DNA of 64,000 bases, taken from NCBI RefSeq assembly GCF_016785095.1, contig NZ_JAEKJB010000009.1:353253-417252 (forward strand), in the 5' to 3' direction. The notes under the pieces were generated by a model, which was not told the DNA's origin, did not search any database, and worked only from the letters and a program-made list of their open reading frames with translations. Made by a program: the position numbers and the translations under genes. Shown here in pieces: positions 1 through 11,930 of the stretch (its first letter is position 1; each line of letters begins with the position of its first letter). This DNA comes from Alloalcanivorax marinus (GTDB taxonomy: Bacteria; Pseudomonadota; Gammaproteobacteria; Pseudomonadales; Alcanivoracaceae).

Positions 1-759
1 ACTTTCGTTGGGGCGGTCGAGCCGGGTGCGGCTGCCGCCGGCATGGACGGTAAGGGTGTCACGGGGCCCCAGCTCCCACACCGAGCGGCCATTAAGGGTG
101 GTGACGCGCTTGGCGTCACCGGTGTCCAGGGGGGGTACCCCGGCGTCGTAGCCGTCGTCGCGGCGATCATTGAGGCTCAGCCGCCAGGCGCCGTTGCCGA
201 ACTGGTGGGCGGCGGCCACGCGTGTGTCGAGGATGCCATTGTTGCCAAGCCGCAGCCGTGCCTGCTGGCCGTCCACGTCGCGGGGATCACGGGTGATGAT
301 GTTGATCACGCCGGTAAAGGCGTTGGCGCCGTAGGCGGCGGAGGCCGGGCCGCGGGTCACCTCGATGCGCTCCACGTCCTCCAGGCCCACCGGGATGGCG
401 TTCCAGTCCACGCGGGCGAAACCGGGCTGGTAGACGCTGCGGCCATCCACCAGCACCAGCATGCGGCGCTGATCGCGGGCCTGGGTACCGTGGTAGCTCA
501 CCGAGGGCAGATTGCCGTCGGCCTTGGCCACGCTCATGCCGGGCACCAGGCGCATTACTTCATGGAGTTCCCGGGCGCCGCTGGCGAGAATCAGTTCGCG
601 ATCGATCACGGTGACGCTGGCGGGCACCTCCGAGACCGGCTGGTCCAGGCGCGCCGGCGTCAGCACGCGCGGCACCTCGGCGTCCGCGTCGTCGAACTGG
701 CCCCAGGCCGGCGCCGCCAGCCCCAGTGCCAGCAGCGCGCATCCCCCAATGCGTCTCAC
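1..759 (-). CDS. TonB-dependent outer-membrane receptor, N-terminal part (cut by window edge)
   Basis: Reading the minus strand from a GTG at 759 gives an open frame that runs off base 1 (253 codons). It starts with a signal peptide of about 20 residues (basic start, then CALLALGLAAPAWG), followed by a TonB plug domain: VPASVTVIDRELI, LVPGMSV, MLVLVDGRSVY, VERIEVTRGPASAAYGANAF and GVINIITR are typical plug segments. The start is supported by a GGGGGAAG ribosome site about 4 bases upstream; no in-frame ATG exists near it. Such receptors import siderophores, cobalamin, haem or other ligands using TonB energy. The ligand cannot be told because the barrel is outside the window. It follows der in the same direction, with a REP-like palindrome between, so it is probably a separate unit. 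Confidence 0.88.
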   Translation of the reverse strand, partial: MRRIGGCALLALGLAAPAWGQFDDADAEVPRVLTPARLDQPVSEVPASVTVIDRELILASGARELHEVMRLVPGMSVAKADGNLPSVSYHGTQARDQRRMLVLVDGRSVYQPGFARVDWNAIPVGLEDVERIEVTRGPASAAYGANAFTGVINIITRDPRDVDGQQARLRLGNNGILDTRVAAAHQFGNGAWRLSLNDRRDDGYDAGVPPLDTGDAKRVTTLNGRSVWELGPRDTLTVHAGGSRTRLDRPNES

Positions 760-828
760 GATTCTTCCCCCGGCCCCACCGCAGGTGCGGCATCAGCCGC
801 GATCACCGAGGCATCCCGGCCCGGCCGT

Positions 829-852
829 TATCGCGACCGAAGCCGCTCCTAC
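829..852. repeat. REP-like palindromic element
   Basis: On the minus strand this 24-mer begins GTAGGAGCGGCTTC and ends GGTCGCGATA. It is a close relative of the copies at 2399-2424, 19684-19707 and 19752-19776. It sits 13 bases past the der stop, between der and the receptor gene. Pseudomonas-type REP elements share the GTAGGAGCG core; membership of that family is inferred from this core. Confidence 0.6.
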
Positions 853-864
853 TGGGGCAACATG

Positions 865-2274
865 CTATTTCTTAACGTGTTTCATCATGCGCCTCTTGCG
901 CTTGATCTGCCGTTCGGTGAGCTGATTCTTGCGCCCCTCATAGGGGTTGTCACCGGATTTCAGTTCCAGCCGGATCGGCGAACCCTCGATCTTGAGCAGC
1001 TCCCGGAAGCGGTTTTCCAGATAGCGCTGGTAGCTGTTCGGCAGCGACTCGGTGCGGTTGCCGTGGATCACCACCGTGGGCGGGTTGGAGCCGCCCAGGT
1101 GCGCGTAGCGCAGCTTGGCGCGGAAGCGGCCGTTGCGCGGCGGCGGGTGGGAAACGGTGATGTCCTGCAACATGCGCGTCAGCGCGTTGCTGCCGAGCTT
1201 GAGGAAGGCGGATTCCCAGGCCCGCTCCACATAGCCGAACAGATCCCCCACGCCGGTGCCGTGCAGGGCCGAGATGAAGTGCACCTTCACCCAGGGCACG
1301 AAATGCAGGCGCCGCTCCAGTTCGGTTTTCACCCATTGCCGGTGGTCCGGCTCCAGGCCGTCCCATTTGTTCACCGCTACCACCAGGGCGCGACCCGCTT
1401 CCAGCACATAGCCAAGCAGGTGCAGATCCTGGTCGGTGATGCCGTCGCGGGCATCCACCACCAGCACCACCACCTGGGCCGCGTCCACCGCCTGCAGGGC
1501 CTTGATCACGGAGAATTTTTCCACCGCTTCGTGGACCTTGCCGCGACGGCGGATGCCGGCGGTGTCGATCAACACGTAGTCGCGGGGTTCGCCGCCGTCC
1601 TTGGGCTGGCGGGTGAAGGGCACCTCGATGCTGTCACGGGTGGTGCCGGCGTGGTCGTAGACGATCACCCGCTCCTCGCCGAGGATACGGTTGATGAGCG
1701 TGGATTTGCCCACGTTGGGCCGCCCCAGTACCGCCACGCGCACGGTGTCCGGGTCCTCGGGGACGGCCTCTTCGTCCTCGGCGTCCGGGAAGGCATCCAG
1801 CACGGTGTTGACCATGGCGCGCACGCCGCGACCGTGGGCGGCGGCGATCGGAAACAGGTCGCTGAGGCCCAGGGCGTAGAAGTCCGCCATGGCGGTTTCC
1901 GGGTCCAGGCCGTCGGTCTTGTTGACCACCAGGAACACCGGCTTGGGCAGCTTGCGCAGCTCCATGGCCACCTGCTCGTCGGCGGCGGTAAGGCCGGCGC
2001 GGCCATCCACCAGGAACAGTACCGCGTCGGCTTCGCCCACGGCCTGACGGGCCTGGTCGGTCATTGGCCGGTCGATGCCCTCCTCGCTCTCGCCGATGCC
2101 GCCGGTGTCCACCACCGTATAGGGGCGCTCGCCGAGTTTGCCGTCACCGTATTGACGGTCCCGGGTGAGGCCGGGGAAGTCCGCCACGATGGCGTCGCGG
2201 GTGCGCGTGAGGCGATTGAACAGGGTGGATTTGCCCACGTTCGGGCGCCCCACCAGGGCGATTACGGGCTTCAT
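865..2274 (-). CDS. der: Ribosome-associated GTPase Der (EngA)
   Basis: 469 residues, full length for Der. Two tandem GTPase domains each carry GRPNVGKS (residues 9-16 and 184-191). The first also shows DTGGI at 56-60 and NKTDG from 118; the second shows [10 protein letters not shown] and NKWDG. A KH-like C-terminal domain follows and ends in a lysine/arginine-rich tail ([15 protein letters not shown]). Der acts in late assembly of the 50S subunit in the cytoplasm. It is the last gene of the minus-strand hisS-yfgM-bamB-der group, an order conserved in many gammaproteobacteria. The 170-base gap to bamB holds a REP-like palindrome, so der may be transcribed at a different level from bamB. Confidence 0.98.
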   Translation of the reverse strand: MKPVIALVGRPNVGKSTLFNRLTRTRDAIVADFPGLTRDRQYGDGKLGERPYTVVDTGGIGESEEGIDRPMTDQARQAVGEADAVLFLVDGRAGLTAADEQVAMELRKLPKPVFLVVNKTDGLDPETAMADFYALGLSDLFPIAAAHGRGVRAMVNTVLDAFPDAEDEEAVPEDPDTVRVAVLGRPNVGKSTLINRILGEERVIVYDHAGTTRDSIEVPFTRQPKDGGEPRDYVLIDTAGIRRRGKVHEAVEKFSVIKALQAVDAAQVVVLVVDARDGITDQDLHLLGYVLEAGRALVVAVNKWDGLEPDHRQWVKTELERRLHFVPWVKVHFISALHGTGVGDLFGYVERAWESAFLKLGSNALTRMLQDITVSHPPPRNGRFRAKLRYAHLGGSNPPTVVIHGNRTESLPNSYQRYLENRFRELLKIEGSPIRLELKSGDNPYEGRKNQLTERQIKRKRRMMKHVKK

Positions 2275-2398
2275 TAAGTGCTCAAGGGTCGGAAGAGATG
2301 GCTGTCAGGCCGCCATGATACCGGATAGGGCGGCGGACGCCACACATGGCGCGCCGCCGAGGCCGGCGGCCCGGAAAGCGGGCCGCCTGAACGGAACC

Positions 2399-2424
2399 GT
2401 AGGAGCGGCTTCAGCCGCTCCTAC
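2399..2424. repeat. REP-like perfect palindrome
   Basis: Arms GTAGGAGCGGCT and AGCCGCTCCTAC (12 bp, perfect) are separated by only TC. It lies in the bamB-der gap, 21 bases beyond the bamB stop, where it could form a stable hairpin in the mRNA. It belongs to the same family as the elements at 829, 19684 and 19752. Confidence 0.7.
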
Positions 2425-2444
2425 CGAGCCCCGGGGCGGGCGGG

Positions 2445-3602
2445 TCAGTCGCGCTCTTCGATGCGATAGGCGGCCAGCCGGCCGTCGGCGCTAAGGGCGT
2501 AGAGCACGTCGTCGTAGACCACCGGGGTGCCGGCGAACGGGTCGCCGTCATGATGATAACGGGCCACCAGTTCGCCGGTGTCCGCGTCCATCCAGTGCAG
2601 ATAGCCTTCGAAATCACCGACCACCACCAGGCCACCCTGCACCACGGTGCCGGTGAGACGGCGACCGTAGAGTTTGTCCTGCTGCCACAGGAAGCTGCCG
2701 CTGCGCTGCTCGGCGGCGCGCACCAGGCCGTCGCTGTCGGCGACGAACAGGGAGCCCAGGTAGGAACTCAGTTCCTGATGGCTGGAAAGGTCCTTGTTCC
2801 AGTACGGGCGACCGTTTTCCCAGTCGAGCACGGCCAGCTTGCCCTGGAAGGTGGCCGTAAACACGCCGCCATTTTCCACCAGCAGGCTGGAATCCACGTC
2901 CACCAGACGATCCAGCTCGGAGCGACCGGTCGGCTCGGCCACGCGCCGCTCCCAGATCGGGGCGCCGGTTTCCAGCTCGATGGCGGCCACCTTGCCGCTG
3001 GCGAAGCCGGCGTAGACGCGACCGCTTTCGATCACCGGCTGGGCGGCGCCCAGCAGGGTCAGGTTGGGCACCGTGGTTTCGTAGTCCCAGACCTGCTCGC
3101 CGGTTTCCGCGTCCAGAGCCTGCACGTGGCCGTCGATGGTCTGGAAGATGGCCAGCAAACCGTTGCTGGTGGGCTCGGCCATTACCTCACTGCTCACCGG
3201 GGTACGCCAGAGTTCCTCGCCGGTCTCCGCGTCCAGGGCCACGGCGTCACCTTCGCGGGTGCCGTACAGCACCTGGCCATAGCCGGCGTACAGGCCGCCG
3301 GAGATACGATCACCGGTCTTGGCGCGCCACTGGCGCTTGCCTTTTTCACGGTCGAAACCGTAAACGCGACCTTGAACGTCGGCGGCGAACACGCGCTGGG
3401 CGGTGACCGCCGGGCGCAGGGTGACGGCGCTTTCCTCGACGCCATCTCCGGCACCGGAACGCCACAGGCGATCCACGTCGAAGCGCTTGTCGAAGTCCGG
3501 CAGCGGGTTGGGTTCAATGGCGTTGGGGTTGCTGGAGCAACCGGCCAGCGCCATCACGCAAAGCAGTACAGCGGCCGCGGGGGCGGAAAACGAATGTTTC
3601 AC
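2445..3602 (-). CDS. bamB: Outer-membrane assembly lipoprotein BamB
   Basis: 385 residues. A lipoprotein signal peptide ends in the lipobox LAGC (Cys22), with SS after the cysteine, which fits outer-membrane sorting. The rest is a beta-propeller of PQQ-like repeats, visible as recurring segments such as VFAADVQGRVYGFDREKGKRQW, AVALDAETGEELW, VQALDAETGEQVW and LHWMDADTGELV (trimmed here). BamB binds BamA and helps insert barrel proteins in the outer membrane. It lies 16 bases after yfgM on the same strand, the usual neighbour order, and before der. Length and motifs are ordinary for the family. Confidence 0.96.
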   Translation of the reverse strand: MKHSFSAPAAAVLLCVMALAGCSSNPNAIEPNPLPDFDKRFDVDRLWRSGAGDGVEESAVTLRPAVTAQRVFAADVQGRVYGFDREKGKRQWRAKTGDRISGGLYAGYGQVLYGTREGDAVALDAETGEELWRTPVSSEVMAEPTSNGLLAIFQTIDGHVQALDAETGEQVWDYETTVPNLTLLGAAQPVIESGRVYAGFASGKVAAIELETGAPIWERRVAEPTGRSELDRLVDVDSSLLVENGGVFTATFQGKLAVLDWENGRPYWNKDLSSHQELSSYLGSLFVADSDGLVRAAEQRSGSFLWQQDKLYGRRLTGTVVQGGLVVVGDFEGYLHWMDADTGELVARYHHDGDPFAGTPVVYDDVLYALSADGRLAAYRIEERD

Positions 3603-3618
3603 GAATAAAGGCTCACGA

Positions 3619-4251
3619 TTAGGACTTCAGGTCGTCGAGTTTCATTTGCACGCGGTCCCGGGCGGCGCCTTCGTCCAGCGCCTCCAGGGCGTCGCCGTAG
3701 GCGGCGCGGGCCGCGTCCTGGTTGTCCCGGGCGCTGGCGATGTCCCCCTTCAGCTCCAGCGCCTGGCCTTGCCAGGCCTCCGGGAAGGTGCGCGAGATCT
3801 GCTTGTCGGCGGCGTCCAGGTCACCCTGGGCGATCAGAACACGGGCCAACCGCAGGCGCGCGGTGTATTCAAGCTCGCGGGTGGCCGGGTCCTCGGCCAC
3901 GGTGGTGAGCTGCTCGGCGGCGGCGCCCAGGTCGCCGTCATTGACGGCCAGTCTGGCCAGGGCGAGATGCGCGTAGCCAGCGTAGGCGCTGCCACCGAAA
4001 TCCTCGATCAGGGTGTTGGCGGCGTTGCGTACCAGGTCCGCGTCGCCTTGCTGGCCGAGCGCGGTCATCATCGCTTCGTAATGTTGCGACGCCTCGCCGG
4101 CCTGGCCGGCGCTGTGGTCCTGCCACTGGCGCCAGCCGAGCAGCGCGCCGATGGCGAGCACGATCACGATGATCGTGGCGGTGCCATTCTTCTGCCACCA
4201 TTCCTTGAGCCGTTCGGCCTGTTCTTCTTCGTCGCGGATGTAGTCGACCAC
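3619..4251 (-). CDS. yfgM: YfgM-like ancillary protein of the SecYEG translocon (TPR, DUF2133-type)
   Basis: 210 residues with a short cytoplasmic start (MVDYIRDEEEQAERLKEWW), one membrane helix (about residues 24-41, TATIIVIVLAIGALLGW) and a periplasmic, alanine-rich helical-repeat domain. This layout matches YfgM, which joins the SecYEG translocon and the periplasmic chaperone network through PpiD. The gene lies between hisS (11 bases upstream) and bamB (16 bases downstream), the conserved position of yfgM. The assignment rests on layout and neighbours more than on invariant residues. Confidence 0.92.
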   Translation of the reverse strand: MVDYIRDEEEQAERLKEWWQKNGTATIIVIVLAIGALLGWRQWQDHSAGQAGEASQHYEAMMTALGQQGDADLVRNAANTLIEDFGGSAYAGYAHLALARLAVNDGDLGAAAEQLTTVAEDPATRELEYTARLRLARVLIAQGDLDAADKQISRTFPEAWQGQALELKGDIASARDNQDAARAAYGDALEALDEGAARDRVQMKLDDLKS

Positions 4252-4262
4252 CCCAGTTCTCC

Positions 4263-5534
<1,272 letters not shown>

Positions 5535-5550
5535 CGGTGCTCCTTAAAAA

Positions 5551-5657
5551 AACGCTCGACGCCGGACGCTGGACGCCCGACGCAGTTTAATCCGTCGCCC
5601 GACAATGACCGCCGGAAGCCGGTGTTGTTCAGCGTCCGGCCTCCGGCGTCAAGCGTC
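5551..5657. repeat. Imperfect long inverted repeat in the ispG-hisS gap
   Basis: A left arm at 5551-5576 and a right arm at 5632-5657 are complementary at 22 of 26 positions, with a 55-base loop. Both arms are built from copies of a gacgccggacgc-like unit, so the element looks like short tandem units that were inverted. It fills most of the gap between ispG and hisS and could fold in the shared transcript. Confidence 0.6.
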
Positions 5658-5665
5658 CGGCGTTA

Positions 5666-6784
5666 TTACTCGCTGCGCGCGATGATGCCGTTGGCCTCGT
5701 CCTCGCGCATTTTTTCCACCTTGGCGCGCACCATGCGTTCCAACTCGTCCACCAGCGCTTCCTGTTTGATGTGGTGGCTCTTTTCCCCATCCAGATAGGA
5801 CAGGTTGTTGGGGGTGCCGCCGGTCAGGCCGATGTCCGCCTCGCGGGCTTCGCCGGGGCCGTTCACCAGACAGCCGATCACCGCCAGGTCCACGGACTCG
5901 TTGATGTCCTCCAGGCGCGCTTCCAGCTCGTTGACCGTATCGATCACGTTGAAGTTCTGCCGGGAGCAGCTCGGGCAGGCGATGATGTTGACGCCCTTCT
6001 TGCGCAGATTGAGGCTCTTGAGGATGTCGAAGCCGACGCGGATTTCCTCCACCGGGTCGGTGGCCAGGGAAATGCGGATGGTGTCGCCGATGCCTTCCAT
6101 CAGCAGGCCGCCCAGGGCCACCGCGGACTTCACCGTGCCGGAGCGGAAGGTGCCGGCCTCGGTGACGCCCAGGTGCAGGGGCTGTTCGATCTGGCTGGCC
6201 AGCTTGCGGTAGGCCTGCAGAGTCATGAAGACGTTGGAGGCCTTGACGCTGATCTTGAAGTCCTGGAAATCGTAGCGGTCCAGGATCTCGGCGTGGCGCA
6301 GGGCGGATTCCACCAGGGCGTCGCTGGTGGGCTCGCCGTATTTGCGCTGCAGCTCCTTTTCCAGGGAGCCGGCGTTGACGCCGATGCGGATCGGCACGCC
6401 GTGGTCGCGGGCGGATTCGATCACCGCGCGCACCCGGTCCTCGCGGCCGATGTTGCCGGGGTTGATGCGCAGGCAGTCGGCGCCTTCGTCGGCCACCTTG
6501 AGGGCGATCTTGTAGTCGTAATGGATATCGGCCACCAGCGGCACCGACACCTGGCGTTTAATCCTGCCGAAGGCCTCGGCGGCCTCCATGGTCGGCACCG
6601 AGACCCGCACGATGTCCGCGCCCACGTCCTCGAGCCGGCGGATCTGGCCCACGGTGGCGTCCACGTCACAGGTGTCGGTGTTGGTCATGCTCTGCACCGA
6701 GATCGGCGCATCACCGCCCACCGGCACCTTGCCGACGTGGATCTGGCGCGATTTGCGACGCTGAATGGACAGTTCCGGTTCCAT
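5666..6784 (-). CDS. ispG: 4-hydroxy-3-methylbut-2-enyl diphosphate synthase (flavodoxin)
   Basis: 372 residues from the chosen ATG at 6784 ([15 protein letters not shown]), equal to the usual proteobacterial length; an upstream in-frame ATG at 6844 would add 20 unconserved residues. IspG makes HMBDP from MEcPP in the MEP isoprenoid pathway with a [4Fe-4S] cluster. The cluster ligands are visible as [10 protein letters not shown] (CxxC) and [15 protein letters not shown]-barrel segment with [13 protein letters not shown] opens the protein. It lies 66 bases after rodZ on the same strand. Its need for an Fe-S cluster links it to the suf/isc block nearby only in the general sense. Confidence 0.97.
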   Translation of the reverse strand: MEPELSIQRRKSRQIHVGKVPVGGDAPISVQSMTNTDTCDVDATVGQIRRLEDVGADIVRVSVPTMEAAEAFGRIKRQVSVPLVADIHYDYKIALKVADEGADCLRINPGNIGREDRVRAVIESARDHGVPIRIGVNAGSLEKELQRKYGEPTSDALVESALRHAEILDRYDFQDFKISVKASNVFMTLQAYRKLASQIEQPLHLGVTEAGTFRSGTVKSAVALGGLLMEGIGDTIRISLATDPVEEIRVGFDILKSLNLRKKGVNIIACPSCSRQNFNVIDTVNELEARLEDINESVDLAVIGCLVNGPGEAREADIGLTGGTPNNLSYLDGEKSHHIKQEALVDELERMVRAKVEKMREDEANGIIARSE

Positions 6785-6850
6785 AACCTGCTTCCTGAAA
6801 CGTTCGAGCTGTGAGGAATGTGGGCGCGCTCGTGGCGAGCGCAAGGGCGC

Positions 6851-7783
6851 TCAGGGCAAGGTCACGCGTACCACATCGCCGGAGCGCTGGCTGGGCAGGG
6901 CGAGGGATTCGCCGTTGACGCTTACCGAGGAGACCGCGGCGGCGTCACCCACGGTGAGCCGGAACGGGGCCTCGCCTTCCAGGGTAACGCTGTCACCGGC
7001 CTGGCGCTGCCCCTGGCTGAGGGTGGCGCCGCTGGCGTCCACCACCTTGATCCAGCAGACCCGGGAGAAAGAGAGGCGCAGGCGGTCCACGCCGTCCTCC
7101 GCCGGGCGCGGCGCGGCGTCGGTGGTGTCGGCGACACCGGCATCCGGCGCGCCGGCGTCGGCCAGTTCGGACTCGTCGGACATGGAGCCCGGCAGCCGCG
7201 AGGGCGCCGGGCCGCCACCGTCCGGGCTGGCGCCGCCGTTGTCGGGCAGCGGCTCCAGGGTCTCGTCGGCGGGGGCCACCGGGTCGGTGTTCTCGGGCAG
7301 CGCGGGCTCCGGGGTGCCGCCCTCCGCCGGGGCGCTTTCCGACGCCGGCGCGCCGGCTTCCCCGGCCGGAGCCGAGGCCCCGGGCACCGCGCCGTCCCGG
7401 GGCCACAGCCACCAGCCCAGAGCCACCACCAGCGCCACCACCAGGATCAGCAATATCGGCAGGCGCCACTCCCGACCGCGCGGCGTGTCTTCCTGGGCTT
7501 CCTGGTGGCGCTCGTCCTCGGCGCTGCTTAGAGCGTCGACCTCCTGCTGGAAGCGGCGCGCCAGTTCCTCGGCGGGGAGCCCCAGAAAGCGGGCATAGTT
7601 ACGCAAATAGCCCTTGATGAATGGCGGCTCCGGGAGCCGGTCGTAGTCGTCTTCCTCCAGGGCCCGCAGGTAGGACAGCGACAGCCTCAGGTGCTTGGAG
7701 ACCTCGTCCTGACTCAGACCCTGCTCTTCCCTGGCCCGGCGCAAACGCTCGCCGGGTAACATGGCCTCTTCGTCCACGCTCAT
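6851..7783 (-). CDS. rodZ: Cytoskeletal protein RodZ
   Basis: 310 residues. An N-terminal Cro-type helix-turn-helix domain (about residues 8-80; GERLRRAREEQGLSQDEVSKHLRLS, quoted in part) is followed by an acidic linker. Then come one membrane helix (about 113-130, LPILLILVVALVVALGWW), a long Pro/Ala/Glu-rich periplasmic stretch and a C-terminal beta-rich DUF4115 domain. This is the RodZ plan; RodZ anchors MreB to the inner membrane and sets rod shape. Its start overlaps the end of pilF by 4 bases, so the two are probably translationally coupled. The DUF4115 segment VCWIKVVDASGATLSQG supports the call. Confidence 0.94.
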   Translation of the reverse strand: MSVDEEAMLPGERLRRAREEQGLSQDEVSKHLRLSLSYLRALEEDDYDRLPEPPFIKGYLRNYARFLGLPAEELARRFQQEVDALSSAEDERHQEAQEDTPRGREWRLPILLILVVALVVALGWWLWPRDGAVPGASAPAGEAGAPASESAPAEGGTPEPALPENTDPVAPADETLEPLPDNGGASPDGGGPAPSRLPGSMSDESELADAGAPDAGVADTTDAAPRPAEDGVDRLRLSFSRVCWIKVVDASGATLSQGQRQAGDSVTLEGEAPFRLTVGDAAAVSSVSVNGESLALPSQRSGDVVRVTLP

Positions 7784-8577
7784 TGAGCTCCCTCCTGCCC
7801 GTTACGCCAATCCTGCCAAAGCCGGTACTCCCGGCTGCCCGGGTAGAGATTCTGCAACGCCAGCTCATAGCTGGATTGCTGATCACGCTTGCCGAGGGCC
7901 GCGGCCAGGCGAATGCCCACCCACAACGCCTCGGCGCTCTGCGGGCGCACGCGGCGCTCGTAGTCGCGATAGTAGTCCCAGCCCAACCGGGGCCGGCCAT
8001 CGTCGTAATAGAGGCGGGCCAGCTCCAGCAGCACGGCGCTGGCACGGGGATTCAGGCGCAGGGCACGGACATAGGCTTCGCGGGCCTGCTCCGGCTTGCC
8101 GAGTGCCTTGTAGGCGGCGCCCATGTTGCTGAAAGCACTGGCGCGGCCTTCATAGCCCGGGTCGTGGGCGGCGCGCTTGAACTTGTCCAGGGCTTCCTGA
8201 TAGCGCCCCTGGGAAAACAACAGCGTGCCGTAGTTGTTGAGCGCCGGGGAATAATTACGGTCGGCGCGCAGCGCCTGCCTATAGTGATACTCCTCCTGCA
8301 CCGGGTCGCGCTCGTAGTTGTACAGAAGGGCCATGGCGTTTTGTGCCTGGGCGCTGTTGCCATCGAGCGACAGGGCGCGGGAGAAGTGACGCCGCGCCTC
8401 GGAGGGGTTGCCCATTTGCAGGTACTTCATGCCGGCGGCCACCCGGGTGGCCACCGCGTCCTCCACGTTGACCTCGTTCGGGTCGCCCCCTTCGGTGACG
8501 GTCATGCACCCGCCCAAAGCGCCCAGGGTGGCGGCGAGGACAAGCATGAGGACGAACTGTCGAAGCGTAGGGCTCAT
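7780..8577 (-). CDS. pilF: Type IV pilus biogenesis/stability lipoprotein PilW (PilF)
   Basis: 265 residues from the ATG at 8577, which overlaps the rlmN stop as ATGA. A signal peptide ends in the lipobox LGGC (Cys23 of [21 protein letters not shown]...). The mature part consists of TPR repeats ([47 protein letters not shown]). PilF/PilW is the outer-membrane pilotin for the PilQ secretin in type IV pili. A 285-residue reading from 8637 lacks a proper signal peptide start and was rejected. Position between rlmN and rodZ is the conserved one. Confidence 0.94.
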   Translation of the reverse strand: MSPTLRQFVLMLVLAATLGALGGCMTVTEGGDPNEVNVEDAVATRVAAGMKYLQMGNPSEARRHFSRALSLDGNSAQAQNAMALLYNYERDPVQEEYHYRQALRADRNYSPALNNYGTLLFSQGRYQEALDKFKRAAHDPGYEGRASAFSNMGAAYKALGKPEQAREAYVRALRLNPRASAVLLELARLYYDDGRPRLGWDYYRDYERRVRPQSAEALWVGIRLAAALGKRDQQSSYELALQNLYPGSREYRLWQDWRNGQEGAQ

Positions 8578-9731
8578 TGCGCGGGCGCTGTATTGCTGTC
8601 CGGTTGTTCGGCGCGGTGGAAAATGGAAGCCTTCCACCGCTCGCTGCGGCGGGTGCGGTCCTTCACCTCGCCCACCAGCTGGCCGCAGGCCGCGTCGATA
8701 TCGTCGCCGCGGGTGGTGCGCACCGTGGTAAGAACGCCATTGTCATTCAGGAATTTGTGGAATGCCAGGATGTCCGCCTTGCGGGAACGTTCGTAGCCGG
8801 CATGGGGGAACGGGTTGAAGGGAATCAGGTTCACCTTCACCGGGATGCCCTTGAGCAGCTTGACCAGCTGGCGGGCGTGCTCCGGTTTGTCGTTCACATC
8901 GCGCAACATCACGTATTCCATGGTGATGGTGTTGTGGCGATGGGTGATGTTGTCGCTGTAACGCTTGCACGCCGCCATCAGCTCCTTGAGCGGATACTTG
9001 CGGTTGAGCGGCACCAGTTCATTGCGCAACTCGTCGTTGGGGGCGTGCAGACTCAGCGCCAGGGACACATCCAGGTCGGCGCTAAGCTGATCAATCTTGG
9101 GGATCACCCCGGAGGTGGACAGGGTGATACGGCGTTTGCTGATGCCGTAGCCCAGGTCGTCACGCATGATGCGCATGGCGTCCAGAACCGGCCCGTAGTT
9201 CAGCAACGGTTCGCCCATGCCCATCATCACCACGTTGGTGATGGGATGTTCGCCCAGGTTCTTGCGCGGCCCGAAGGAGCGGCTGGCCTGCCATACCTGG
9301 CCGATGATCTCGGCGCTGGTCAGGTCGCGCTGGAAGCCCTGCTTGCCGGTGGAGCAGAAACTGCAGTCCACGGCGCAGCCCACCTGGGAGGACACGCACA
9401 GGGTGCCGCGGCGACCGTCGGGAATGAACACGGTCTCCACGGCGCCACCGTTGTCGGCCTCGAACACCCATTTGCGGGTGCCGTCCCGGGAGATGCCCTC
9501 GTGGAGCACCTCGGGACCGCGAATCTCGGCCACGCGGGCGAGTTTTTCGCGCAGGGCCTTGCCCACGTCGGTCATGTGCTCGAAGTCGTCCACCTGGTGG
9601 TGGTGGATCCACTTGAGTACCTGCTGGGCACGGAACTTCTTCTCGCCCATGGCCAGGAAGAACTCCTCCATGGCGGGGCGTGTGAGTCCGAGCAGATTCA
9701 CCTTGTCGGTCTGGACCTCGTGGGCGGTCAT
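8574..9731 (-). CDS. rlmN: Dual-specificity rRNA/tRNA adenine-C2 methyltransferase RlmN
   Basis: 385 residues from the ATG at 9731, preceded by GGAGGAG; the frame stays open further upstream but that part is unconserved. RlmN is a radical-SAM enzyme that methylates A2503 of 23S rRNA and A37 of some tRNAs. The radical-SAM cluster motif appears as CAVDCSFC (Cx3CxxC), followed by [22 protein letters not shown] and [11 protein letters not shown] are family signatures, and a late cysteine is present in [13 protein letters not shown]. It lies 22 bases after ndk. Confidence 0.97.
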   Translation of the reverse strand: MTAHEVQTDKVNLLGLTRPAMEEFFLAMGEKKFRAQQVLKWIHHHQVDDFEHMTDVGKALREKLARVAEIRGPEVLHEGISRDGTRKWVFEADNGGAVETVFIPDGRRGTLCVSSQVGCAVDCSFCSTGKQGFQRDLTSAEIIGQVWQASRSFGPRKNLGEHPITNVVMMGMGEPLLNYGPVLDAMRIMRDDLGYGISKRRITLSTSGVIPKIDQLSADLDVSLALSLHAPNDELRNELVPLNRKYPLKELMAACKRYSDNITHRHNTITMEYVMLRDVNDKPEHARQLVKLLKGIPVKVNLIPFNPFPHAGYERSRKADILAFHKFLNDNGVLTTVRTTRGDDIDAACGQLVGEVKDRTRRSERWKASIFHRAEQPDSNTAPAQ

Positions 9732-9753
9732 GCGTCTCCTCCAGGCACCCGTA

Positions 9754-10185
9754 TTAGCGGGTGCGCGGGCAGATTTCCTCGTCGGCGAAGAAGTAGTCCA
9801 CTTCGCGGGCGGCGGATTCGGTGGAATCAGAACCATGGACAGCGTTTTCGTCGATGGTTTCCGCGAAATCCGCGCGAATGGTGCCGGCGTCGGCATCCTT
9901 GGGGTTGGTGGCGCCCATCAGATCGCGGTTTTTCTTCACCGCGTCCTCGCCTTCCAGCACCTGCACGGTCACCGGGCCGCTGGTCATGAAAGCCACCAGG
10001 TCGCCGAAGAACGGACGCTCTTTGTGCTCGGCGTAGAAGCCTTCGGCCTGCTCACGGCTCAGGTGCAGCATTTTCATCGCCACCACCTTCAGGCCCGCTT
10101 TCTCGAAACGGCCCAGGATCTCGCCGATCGCGTTCTTGGCCACGGCATCGGGCTTGATAATAGAGAGGGTACGCTCAACAGCCAT
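9754..10185 (-). CDS. ndk: Nucleoside-diphosphate kinase
   Basis: 143 residues from the ATG at 10185 ([18 protein letters not shown]); an ATG four codons upstream is also open but the family starts here. Ndk moves the gamma phosphate from ATP to NDPs through a phospho-histidine, seen in NAVHGSDS. The nucleotide-binding segments [16 protein letters not shown] and [13 protein letters not shown] are intact. It is the first gene of the minus-strand cluster and is divergent from sufB, so its promoter lies in 10186-10417. Confidence 0.98.
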   Translation of the reverse strand: MAVERTLSIIKPDAVAKNAIGEILGRFEKAGLKVVAMKMLHLSREQAEGFYAEHKERPFFGDLVAFMTSGPVTVQVLEGEDAVKKNRDLMGATNPKDADAGTIRADFAETIDENAVHGSDSTESAAREVDYFFADEEICPRTR

Positions 10186-10330
10186 CTGTCTGATCACTCC
10201 AGAATTGCATAAGTCTTTGGGGGTCGCTGAAACCGGCGGATTATACGCATCAAGGGCCGAATATGATACCGTTGGCCGCCGCTAACGGACCGCCGTGCCT
10301 GACCGGATTCCCCCTCGCCGCCTTATCCTC

Positions 10331-10336
10331 TATAAT
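10331..10336 (+). promoter_or_regulatory. Putative -10 element of the suf promoter
   Basis: A perfect TATAAT lies 82 bases before the sufB start. No good -35 is present at 16-18 bases upstream (attccc-like sequence), so the promoter may be weak or need help. The IscR-like palindrome at 10335-10359 begins inside this element, a placement that fits repression. Confidence 0.6.
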
Positions 10337-10359
10337 ACCTGAGTAATTTACTATGGTAT
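10335..10359. promoter_or_regulatory. IscR type-1-like operator before sufB
   Basis: A 25-bp palindromic site with outer ends ATACCTGAGT and ACTATGGTAT around a central AATTT. Compared with the known type-1 IscR consensus (ATASYYGACT, RWWWY, AGTCRRSTAT) 21 of 25 positions fit by my count. It overlaps the TATAAT and probable start site, so bound [2Fe-2S]-IscR would block transcription. An IscR gene with a matching site before it lies at 18555-19019. Confidence 0.7.
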
Positions 10360-10417
10360 TCCGCGAAGACCGGTACCTAAGCAGCAACCGGCACTTTGCA
10401 ACGATGAGCCACGAACT

Positions 10418-11875
<1,458 letters not shown>

Positions 11876-11930
11876 GCCAACGGCCCACCTCCGTTGAACG
11901 AATCTGAATGAATTGTCTGGAAGTCGATTA

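Noticed and set aside
43..2277. A 744-codon open frame on the plus strand across the receptor and der genes
   Set aside because: It is antisense to der and the TonB receptor, whose products are clearly recognised; long antisense frames are common at this GC content, and its product has no family features.
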